Virus record (IMG/VR): IMGVR_UViG_3300025759_000160
Location: 1-46,223 of that record
DNA from: a virus
Length of the DNA stretch: 46,223 bases
Reading direction: 5' to 3' (one strand)
This document shows positions 6,717 through 12,762 of the stretch, one piece after another (the first letter of the stretch is position 1; each line of letters starts with the position of its first letter). Position numbers and translations under genes: made by a program. The notes under the pieces are model-generated. The model did not search any database. It had not been told where the DNA came from and worked only from the letters and a program-made list of their open reading frames with translations.

Positions 6717-7399
6717 GTAGATTAAGAAAAGGTGGTAAATATAAAGGCGGTTCATTCGCTAGCCAGTTTAGAATGAATCATAAGGGTAAATCCCCCTTAT
6801 TTGTTACAGCAGTAGCTGGTGGTGAACAACCAGGCAATGAAACTAATGATGAATCTAAAGTAGATCAAGACGATCCAGATATTTCATCAGCTGCTAAAGC
6901 TAATTCATCACCAGAAGATATAGTTCCTAAAAAAGTAGGTAGTTCTAGTAGAAGATCTTCTAGAGAAGATTACTTTTCTAAATCTAAGAAAATGCAAGAA
7001 GAATTAGAAGAGGAAAAAGCTGCTAAAGAGAAAGAAAAAATAGACAAAGAAAAAGAAGAGGAAGATAGAGAAAAATTGAGTAAAGGTGAGGAAATAGGTT
7101 ATGACGATGACTACGGTGATGGTATGACTCGTAAAGAGAGAAGAGGTGAATTTAAAGAGAATAAAAAGCAAATAAAAGAAAAGAAGAAGGAAGCCAAGCA
7201 AGTAGCTAAAACCGAAAGAAAAGATGCGATGTCTAAGATTAAATCAGAAGGTTTAAGAGGTAAAGATAAAAGAAAAGCTAAAAAAGAAGTAAGAAAAGAG
7301 CATAGATCAGATAAAAAGTCTATACGTAAGAATAAAAGACAAGCTAAGAAGGATAATAGAAAAGGTAAGAGAACTGCTAGAAAAAATAGAAAAAAATAA
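6713..7399 (+). CDS. Charged low-complexity protein, 228 aa
   Basis: The N-terminus is Gly/Lys-rich (RLRKGGKYKGGSFASQFRM). Residues about 85-228 are K/E/R/D repeats that predict a long charged helix, becoming strongly basic at the end (KNKRQAKKDNRKGKRTARK). It could bind nucleic acid or act as a virion interior protein, like the basic product of the first plus gene. Composition is the only evidence. The start forms ATGA with groES and the stop forms TAATG with the next gene. No family is recognised. Confidence 0.65.
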   Translation: MSRLRKGGKYKGGSFASQFRMNHKGKSPLFVTAVAGGEQPGNETNDESKVDQDDPDISSAAKANSSPEDIVPKKVGSSSRRSSREDYFSKSKKMQEELEEEKAAKEKEKIDKEKEEEDREKLSKGEEIGYDDDYGDGMTRKERRGEFKENKKQIKEKKKEAKQVAKTERKDAMSKIKSEGLRGKDKRKAKKEVRKEHRSDKKSIRKNKRQAKKDNRKGKRTARKNRKK

Positions 7400-7848
7400 T
7401 GAGGAGAATAAAGTCTTCTGATTTGAAAGAAATAAACTTACTTAAACACTATCGTATAGTAAGAAAGTGGGCTTGTAAAACTTACGAAATTAAAGAAGCT
7501 GATTTAGAGCTTTTAATATATTTAGAATCTATAAATCATTTTACTAAAGATGATTTTAAAAAAGGTACGTACTCATACAGCTGGGATAATAGACGCTGGA
7601 ACAGGTTATTGAAGCAAGGGTGGATTAAAGTGTGGAGAGAGCGAAACCGCACTACTCAGAAATATCATATATATAAAGTTTCTACAAAGTGTGCTCAGCT
7701 GATAAGTCGTATGTACCGTGTTATGCTAGGAGAAGAAGACATGCCTACTAAAAAATTAGATGAAAAAAGTAATAAGTATATTTACAAAGTAACATCTAGA
7801 GCTGTGTCATTTGTTAATAAAGATAAATCAAGAAATAATGGGATATAA
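7399..7848 (+). CDS. Winged-helix (MarR-like) putative DNA-binding protein, 149 aa
   Basis: The helical N-terminus and the segment DLELLIYLESINHFTKDDF followed by SYSWDNRRWNRLLKQGWIKV fit a winged helix-turn-helix, with the wing in WRERNRTTQKYHIYKV. A C-terminal helix (LISRMYRVMLGEEDMP) could support dimerisation. Similar MarR-like proteins sit among structural genes in marine phages, from memory. It might regulate late genes or be a virion-associated protein. Regulatory targets cannot be told from sequence. Confidence 0.65.
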   Translation: MRRIKSSDLKEINLLKHYRIVRKWACKTYEIKEADLELLIYLESINHFTKDDFKKGTYSYSWDNRRWNRLLKQGWIKVWRERNRTTQKYHIYKVSTKCAQLISRMYRVMLGEEDMPTKKLDEKSNKYIYKVTSRAVSFVNKDKSRNNGI

Positions 7849-8704
7849 ACAAGAAAATAGTCCTTTCAGTAAATTAAGTAAAACTAAACCACGTATCAAT
7901 GTGAATGCTTTTGATTTTGAACAAAAATCAATGGATGATATTGTAAACAAAACTGCTGATGGTATTGAAATTATAACAGATAAGTCTGGTTCGGATGACA
8001 AAAAACCTTTAGATGGTATGAATACTGAATTGGTGGAAGGAATAAAAGAAAAAAACAAGCAAGGAACAGGTATGTACAAACAAAACGATATGGACAATAA
8101 AAAAATTAATTACGGAAATAAACAAATTAGATCAAAAGGCGGAGCTTTTCCAATGGTAGCGCAAACACCTCAAGTAGACGCTTACGGAAACGAAAGTATA
8201 CAACCTAATAGAGCAGGTAGAGGATCAGAAAGCAACCAACTTACTAACAATCCAAATATACAACAACCAGCTAATAAAGTTAGTAATAGTACTTTTAACA
8301 CTAATCAAAAATTTGGCAATATAGCTAGTGACGCTGGAACTCCACATATGCCAGGTACTATGATGCCTGAACATAAAACTGGTTACACACCTGCTTATGG
8401 TCAACCTGCTAAAGAGTTAGTTGGTGATCAATATAAACTACCAGGACATATAAAAGCTAATATTAAAGCAGCACCAGGTATGTATGGTGATAATGCGCAT
8501 ACTAAAGTTACAAAAAGTAATGTTAAGGCTTCTGAAAAAGATGATGCTGCACATATTGATTATTTAAAAAGAGATATCAACTACGATAATAAACATGGTG
8601 GTAGTAGTAAGCAAATGACTAATGATGAAAAACATATTTCTAAATTAGCAGGCGATATAAAATATGACCACAAACATCATGGAAGAAAATATGATAATGT
8701 GTAA
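7838..8704 (+). CDS. Disordered Asn/Gln/Lys-rich protein, 288 aa
   Basis: A TTG at 7811 extends the frame, but ATG 7838 (MGYKQENSPFSKLSK) is preferred as the standard codon; it overlaps the upstream stop by 11 bases. The protein is polar and low in hydrophobics, and includes GTGMYKQND, APGMYGDNAHTK and two near-copies near the C-terminus (HIDYLKRDINYDNKHGG and HISKLAGDIKYDHKHHG). It is His-rich at the end. It looks intrinsically disordered and is probably a virion or scaffold-like accessory protein. No family is recognised. Confidence 0.65.
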   Translation: MGYKQENSPFSKLSKTKPRINVNAFDFEQKSMDDIVNKTADGIEIITDKSGSDDKKPLDGMNTELVEGIKEKNKQGTGMYKQNDMDNKKINYGNKQIRSKGGAFPMVAQTPQVDAYGNESIQPNRAGRGSESNQLTNNPNIQQPANKVSNSTFNTNQKFGNIASDAGTPHMPGTMMPEHKTGYTPAYGQPAKELVGDQYKLPGHIKANIKAAPGMYGDNAHTKVTKSNVKASEKDDAAHIDYLKRDINYDNKHGGSSKQMTNDEKHISKLAGDIKYDHKHHGRKYDNV

Positions 8705-8746
8705 TAATAATATAACAAAGTTATAAATAAATTAAAAAAATTAGTT

Positions 8747-8917
8747 ATGCCAAGTTACGGACAGAAACAAAAACCAGCGGGTAAAAAATTAAACTGCGGT
8801 TGCAAACCTCTAGGTACTAGAATTATGAAATCTAACAATTCTACTATAACACCTACTTTGAAGAAAATAGATAACATTCAATACAAGGGTAACGCTGTAT
8901 TAAACGCAAACAAATGA
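8747..8917 (+). CDS. Small basic protein with CGC motif, 56 aa
   Basis: Fifty-six residues from MPSYGQKQKPAGKKLNCGC. The Cys-Gly-Cys pair might bind metal or form a disulfide, but only two cysteines are present. The rest is polar (KSNNSTITPTLKKIDNIQYK). The stop overlaps the next ATG (ATG at 8914, TGA at 8915-8917), supporting coupled translation. No family is recognised. Confidence 0.55.
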   Translation: MPSYGQKQKPAGKKLNCGCKPLGTRIMKSNNSTITPTLKKIDNIQYKGNAVLNANK

Positions 8918-9087
8918 TGGGCTTGGATGATCTTAAATTGTACTGTTTAAATATAACTTCATTTACGATAGCTAGTTTTGATTGGTTAGAACCTTTTTTA
9001 AAGATAATGCTATTGTTAGTTACTATAGGTTATACTGCTCACAAATGGTGGAAGTTGAAAAACAACACTGATGCGCAAGATAGATAA
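8914..9087 (+). CDS. Small membrane protein, holin candidate, 57 aa
   Basis: Fifty-seven residues with two start codons in tandem (MMGLDDLKLY). Residues 16-41 are hydrophobic (TSFTIASFDW, IMLLLVTIGYTAHKWWK), giving one clear transmembrane helix and possibly a second short one, with a basic C-terminal tail. The gene overlaps the amidase start by 17 bases, the usual place for a lysis-cassette holin. Small holins vary too much for recognition by sequence, so the role is inferred from topology and position. Confidence 0.5.
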   Translation: MMGLDDLKLYCLNITSFTIASFDWLEPFLKIMLLLVTIGYTAHKWWKLKNNTDAQDR

Positions 9088-9484
9088 AATAATTATACAT
9101 TGCTCCGCTACCAGGGAAGGTGAAAACTATAATGTGGATACAATACGAAGTTGGCACGTTGACGGTAGAGGTTGGAGCGATATAGGCTATCATTTCTATA
9201 TAGACTTACATGGTGAAATACACAAGGGTAGAGATATAGCTAAAATCGGGGCCCACTGTAAAGGGCAGAATCGTAATTCAATAGGTATATGCTATTGCGG
9301 AGGCGTTGAAGCAGATGGTAAGACCCCGAAAGATACTAGACTTGATTGTCAAAAAGATAGTCTATTAGCGGTGTTAAGAACGCTTAAAGCAATGTATCCT
9401 GAAGCTACGATACATTCACATAATGATTTTGCTAACAAAGCTTGTCCATCGTTTAACGCTACAGAAGAATATAAATACTTATGA
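9071..9484 (+). CDS. N-acetylmuramoyl-L-alanine amidase (T7-lysozyme-like endolysin)
   Basis: An Amidase_2 family enzyme of 137 residues, close to T7 lysozyme (151). The zinc-site pattern is complete: IIIHCSATREG with H10, Y40 in GYHFYI, then HSHNDFANKACPSF with H117, K123 and C125. These correspond to H17, Y46, H122, K128 and C130 of T7. It cuts the amide bond between MurNAc and L-Ala in peptidoglycan. T7 lysozyme also inhibits its RNA polymerase; nothing here tells whether that applies. No signal peptide is seen, so release needs a holin. The stop forms ATGA with the next gene. Confidence 0.93.
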   Translation: MRKIDKIIIHCSATREGENYNVDTIRSWHVDGRGWSDIGYHFYIDLHGEIHKGRDIAKIGAHCKGQNRNSIGICYCGGVEADGKTPKDTRLDCQKDSLLAVLRTLKAMYPEATIHSHNDFANKACPSFNATEEYKYL

Positions 9485-9753
9485 AAATAAACCAAAGTAC
9501 AGAGTTCAAGATAGATCTTAAAACTGTAATAGGTATAATAATGTTTACTTCTTCACTTGTAGGTATGTATTACACTTTACAAGACGATATTGAAGATGCT
9601 AAGAAAATGCCTAAAGCTGTAATAGATAGAATAGAGTATGATCTAAAGCAAGATTGGCACACTGATCATATTAATAAGCTAGAAGAAGACGTTAAAGAGA
9701 TAAGACAGTGGTGTAGAGAACTTGATGAAGGACTTTACAAAAAGAAAAGATAA
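9481..9753 (+). CDS. Membrane-anchored coiled-coil protein, spanin-like candidate, 90 aa
   Basis: An N-terminal membrane helix at about residues 14-33 (KTVIGIIMFTSSLVGMYYTL) is followed by a charged helical region (DDIEDAKKMPKAVIDRI, NKLEEDVKEIRQWCRELDEG). This topology, one inner-membrane anchor then a periplasmic coiled coil, matches i-spanins of the Rz type. It is translationally coupled to the amidase. No o-spanin lipoprotein partner was found nearby, so an alternative is a holin-associated or unrelated membrane protein. Confidence 0.5.
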   Translation: MKINQSTEFKIDLKTVIGIIMFTSSLVGMYYTLQDDIEDAKKMPKAVIDRIEYDLKQDWHTDHINKLEEDVKEIRQWCRELDEGLYKKKR

Positions 9754-9902
9754 TGGCTACAAAGAGACGTGCTAAAAGAAAAAGCAAAAGTAAAGGGAAA
9801 AAAGATGCTTGTTACTACAAAGTTAAAGCAAGAGTTAAAGTATGGCCAAGTGCTTATGCTTCGGGTCAATTAGTACAGTGTCGTAATAAAAGAAAAAAAT
9901 AA
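9753..9902 (+). CDS. Small basic protein, 49 aa
   Basis: Forty-nine residues, K/R-rich at the N-terminus (MATKRRAKRKSKSKGKK), then ACYYKVKARVKVWPSAYASG with two cysteines overall. The YKVKxRxKVWPSAYASG segment resembles a short conserved motif seen in phage and viral basic proteins (a DUF5872-like pattern, from memory). ATG overlaps both neighbours as TAATG. It may bind nucleic acid; function is unproven. Confidence 0.6.
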   Translation: MATKRRAKRKSKSKGKKDACYYKVKARVKVWPSAYASGQLVQCRNKRKK

Positions 9903-10423
9903 TGGCTACTAGAAAAGTTTGTTTACCAAAAGCTAAAATAGCCAGCATGAGTAAAGCTGAGAAAGACAAGGTTATAAACGCTAAGAAGTCTGCAGCTAAT
10001 CGAGGTGATAAGATAAGATCTAGTGAATCTAATGTAAAAGGTGCTCGCAAAAAAGGAGCTACATTAAGAGATTGGTTTGAAAAAGAAAAATGGACCAACG
10101 TTGAAACAGGTGAAGAATGTGGCGCTCCCACTATGTATCAAAGTCCTTTAGATAAAAGATTAAGATTTGGTAGAAAGAAAAAGAAGCAAGTTAAACTATC
10201 TGTAGGAAGAGGAGAAAAGTTGTCTGTTAAGAGAGGTAGTGGGTTAACAGCAAAAGGTAGAGCTAAATACAATAAAGCTACAGGAGGTAACTTAAAAGCT
10301 CCAGTAACTGGTAAGGTAAAACCTGGTAGTAAAGCTGCAAAACGTAGAAAGTCGTTTTGTGCTAGATCAAAAGGTTGGACAGGTCCTAGAGGTAAAGCTG
10401 CTAGGAAAAGATGGAAATGTTAA
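9902..10423 (+). CDS. Basic DUF6321-like protein, 173 aa
   Basis: A strongly basic product with Cys residues. The N-terminal part (ATRKVCLPKAKIASMSKAEK, then RDWFEKEKW) leads to a C-terminal region SGLTAKGRAKYNKATGGNLK ... RRKSFCARSKGW. This matches the conserved block of the DUF6321-type family in phages and other large DNA viruses, from memory. The role is unknown; nucleic-acid binding is suggested by charge. It overlaps the preceding start as TAATG. Confidence 0.6.
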   Translation: MATRKVCLPKAKIASMSKAEKDKVINAKKSAANRGDKIRSSESNVKGARKKGATLRDWFEKEKWTNVETGEECGAPTMYQSPLDKRLRFGRKKKKQVKLSVGRGEKLSVKRGSGLTAKGRAKYNKATGGNLKAPVTGKVKPGSKAAKRRKSFCARSKGWTGPRGKAARKRWKC

Positions 10424-10433
10424 AACAACTACA

Positions 10434-10589
10434 ATGGATAAAATAAAAAAAATAATAAACCATCCTCTTTCTAAATCTGTTTTTTACGGAATAACAGGTT
10501 CAATATTTTTACTAGAAGGTAAAGTTTTTTATTCTGGAATTATCTTTGGTATAGGAATTAAAGAATTAATATTAGCTTTTAAAAATTAA
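10434..10589 (+). CDS. Small membrane protein, 51 aa
   Basis: An upstream GTG/TTG-type frame extends to 10359 inside the neighbouring gene, but ATG 10434 is the natural start (MDKIKKIINHPLSK). The 51-residue product has hydrophobic stretches at about residues 15-28 (KSVFYGITGSIFLL) and 30-46 (KVFYSGIIFGIGIKELI), giving a hairpin or one-to-two-pass membrane protein with a basic N-terminus. It is another candidate lysis or membrane protein in the lysis region. Confidence 0.5.
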   Translation: MDKIKKIINHPLSKSVFYGITGSIFLLEGKVFYSGIIFGIGIKELILAFKN

Positions 10590-10592
10590 GAT

Positions 10593-11471
10593 ATGAGTTT
10601 TAAAATGAAACCACCATACGAGAAAGATGTAACACCTATTTACGAAGTTCCATTTGATAATCCAAACTTAGTAGCTAAAGCTAATGATAACGGAACAATA
10701 ATAGTCAATAAAGATCTTGCAACTAACTCTCCTTTAATGAAAGAAGCTGTTTCTCACGAGAAGTATCACTTAAATGATATGAAAAATAATAAGCTAGGCT
10801 ATGATGATAAATCCGTTTATTATGATGGTAAAGTTTACAATAGAGAAAACTTTAACGAAGGAGATGATACTTTAGCTTGGGAAGCACCTGCTTATAAGTT
10901 TGGAAAGACCGGTAAAGATATAGACTTAACACCTAACCCTGATAAATTAGATGGTAAACCCAATATGAAGGAGGATAAAGAATCACCATATAACTCCCCA
11001 TTAAGTTTTAAAAAAATGGGAAATAAATGGAATAGTCAGGACAGTGATATTAATAACGTTAGTATGAGTGAAAACTTCGGTACAGCTATGAAAAAAAAGT
11101 GGTGCGGCCCTAGTGCTGTAGGAGGTGAAGAAGAAGAAGTTGAAAAAGCAAAACAATCAATAAAAGAACCAACAATAACATCAGATGTAGAATTACCAAA
11201 AGGCTTTAAAAAGGTAAAAAGAGGAACCTATGCTCAAAGGATGGGTGTAGATGAGGTTAGCCCAGATAAACTTACAGAAACAGAAGCTAGATTATTATAT
11301 GGTAGAGGAACTAAAGATTTTGAACAGTGGAAGTTGTCTAGAATGGAAAAACATTTAACAAGTAAGGAAAAAGATAAATTAAAATCTATTACTGCAGAAC
11401 AAAAAAAAGGTGGTTACAATTGGAAGTTTGACGAATCAGATTATTCTAAAAATAAAAATTTTGGCGCATAA
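10593..11471 (+). CDS. HEXXH metallopeptidase-like protein, 292 aa
   Basis: Residues 51-61 contain AVSHEKYHLND, an HEXXH zinc motif (H55, E56, H59). A later acidic residue in LAWEAPAY (E97) could be the third ligand, as in gluzincin-type phage peptidases. N-terminal MSFKMKPPYEKD precedes the domain. The rest (residues about 110-292) is K/E/N/D-rich, including NSPLSFKKMGNK, and likely disordered or helical. It may process virion proteins or act after ejection. Only the motif supports catalysis. Confidence 0.6.
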   Translation: MSFKMKPPYEKDVTPIYEVPFDNPNLVAKANDNGTIIVNKDLATNSPLMKEAVSHEKYHLNDMKNNKLGYDDKSVYYDGKVYNRENFNEGDDTLAWEAPAYKFGKTGKDIDLTPNPDKLDGKPNMKEDKESPYNSPLSFKKMGNKWNSQDSDINNVSMSENFGTAMKKKWCGPSAVGGEEEEVEKAKQSIKEPTITSDVELPKGFKKVKRGTYAQRMGVDEVSPDKLTETEARLLYGRGTKDFEQWKLSRMEKHLTSKEKDKLKSITAEQKKGGYNWKFDESDYSKNKNFGA

Positions 11472-11910
11472 AAAAAAATTTAAAGATACTAAGATAGGAG
11501 CATTTTTAAAAAATAAATCTCCTAAAATATTAAATGCTATAGGAGAAGTATTACCCGACAAAGGTGGTTTAGGTATAGTAAAAAATCTTATATCAAGTGA
11601 TAGAACTATTAAGGCTGTAGATAAAGAGACTGCTTTAAAAATAATAGATCAAGAAATAGCTGAAATGGAAAACATTTCAAAAAGATGGGAAAGTGATATG
11701 AAGAGTGACTCTTGGTTAAGTAAAAATACAAGACCAATGACACTTATATTTCTTACATTAGCAATGACTATATTCATAGTATTAGATTCTACACTATTAA
11801 TAGAAATAAAAACAGGTTGGGTTTCGTTATTGGAAGCTTTACTTATAACAGTTTACGTAGCGTACTTCGGTAGTAGGGGTGCTGAAAAAATTACAAAAAT
11901 AAAAAAATAA
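11461..11910 (+). CDS. Membrane protein with 3TM-holin-like C-terminus, ~149 aa
   Basis: The frame is open from a GTG at 11410 inside the previous gene; a TTG at 11461 gives a better N-terminus (AHKKKFKDTKIGAFLKNKSP). The segment VLPDKGGLGIVKNLI and the motif SWLSKNTRPMTLIFL, followed by two membrane helices at about residues 92-112 and 118-138 (IFLTLAMTIFIVLD and LLEALLITVYVAYFGS), resemble the holin_3TM family of gene-transfer-agent and phage release proteins. The role is therefore holin-like by analogy. The start is uncertain. Confidence 0.55.
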   Translation: MAHKKKFKDTKIGAFLKNKSPKILNAIGEVLPDKGGLGIVKNLISSDRTIKAVDKETALKIIDQEIAEMENISKRWESDMKSDSWLSKNTRPMTLIFLTLAMTIFIVLDSTLLIEIKTGWVSLLEALLITVYVAYFGSRGAEKITKIKK

Positions 11911-11914
11911 AAAA

Positions 11915-12589
11915 ATGAGAGGAATAGAAGGAAATTTCATGGCTCAACCTAGAGTATTTGCTCACAGTGCTTTACCTGTAGAGCCTAGTAATTCAGGTAC
12001 AATTGATGGTACTTCAGATAGAGGCTGTGCCTTATACATAGGTTCAACAGGTAATCTAGCGGTTAGAATGGAAGGTACTCATAAAGCTATAGATATTAAC
12101 GGTAACGAATATGAAACAAACGTGAACGTATTTAAAAGTGTACCTGGAAGCTCTTTTTTACCAATACTTGTTGTACAGGTTTTAGAGAGTAGTGTAGTAG
12201 AATTACAAGAAAGAGTACAGTACTATAATAGTGAGCAAGAGAAGTGGGAAGGTATTGCAGCTAGTCTTCAACAGCGAGAGGCTGATCTTAAGCAACAACT
12301 CAAGGATTTAGATCAACAAATTGATCAAACACAATCAATAACAGAAAAGATTTGTAATGAAGAAGGTGAAGATTCAGGTGCTTGTGTTATAGCTAGAAAT
12401 AATCTTGACAATTTATTAAGTGACAAAGAAGCTATTGAGCAAGAAATACAGAAAACCGAAGATGATTTAGCTGAAGCACAAGATAATGCTGAGGAATACA
12501 TGGGGTGGAAACAGGCTATTGAAGATCAAATAGAAAGTGGTGAAGGTGTTGTTGATACTGACGCTAGTGATATATTAGCTTTATTTTAA
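11915..12589 (+). CDS. Spike-like domain fused to a coiled coil, 224 aa
   Basis: Residues about 30-95 (CALYIGSTGNLAVRMEG, then VPGSSFLPILVVQVLES) match a small beta domain common in phage virion proteins. This is followed by a long heptad-like coiled coil (VVELQERVQYYNSEQEKWEG and EQEIQKTEDDLAEAQDNAEE). Two cysteines in ICNEEGEDSGACVIA flank the hairpin turn of the coil. It probably forms a trimer or a head/tail appendage. It is adjacent to the fibre gene at 12763. Confidence 0.6.
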   Translation: MRGIEGNFMAQPRVFAHSALPVEPSNSGTIDGTSDRGCALYIGSTGNLAVRMEGTHKAIDINGNEYETNVNVFKSVPGSSFLPILVVQVLESSVVELQERVQYYNSEQEKWEGIAASLQQREADLKQQLKDLDQQIDQTQSITEKICNEEGEDSGACVIARNNLDNLLSDKEAIEQEIQKTEDDLAEAQDNAEEYMGWKQAIEDQIESGEGVVDTDASDILALF

Positions 12590-12593
12590 AAAT

Positions 12594-12746
12594 ATGTTTT
12601 TAGGTATAGGTTATACAATAATACAAAGAGGTGACAGAAACTTAAATCCAACTCCACCTCCACCAGAGACAGGTCTTTTTCAATTAGAGAGTGGTAGTGG
12701 ATATTTTGAGCTTGAAGATTCAAATAATAAATTAGCCTTAGAATAA
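12594..12746 (+). CDS. Small Pro-rich beta-repeat protein, 50 aa
   Basis: Fifty residues from MFLGIGYTIIQRGDRNLNPT, a PPPP linker, then short beta strands of the LFQLESGSGYFELEDSNN type, with repeats of about ten residues. Such L-x-LE-D-G repeats occur as small phage virion proteins, from memory. It is located between the spike-like and fibre genes on the same strand. Coding is likely but the function is unknown. Confidence 0.5.
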   Translation: MFLGIGYTIIQRGDRNLNPTPPPPETGLFQLESGSGYFELEDSNNKLALE

Positions 12747-12762
12747 GTAAAAAAAATAAATA

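Noticed and set aside
7004-7201. Minus-strand frame of Phe/Leu-rich peptide
   Set aside because: Antisense shadow of the lysine/glutamate-rich gene at 6713.
7811-7837. TTG-started extension of the 288-residue gene
   Set aside because: It overlaps the winged-helix gene further and adds nine residues without features; ATG 7838 is preferred.
10359-10433. Upstream extension of the 51-residue membrane protein
   Set aside because: It overlaps the basic gene by 65 bases and starts with a non-ATG codon; ATG 10434 is more plausible.
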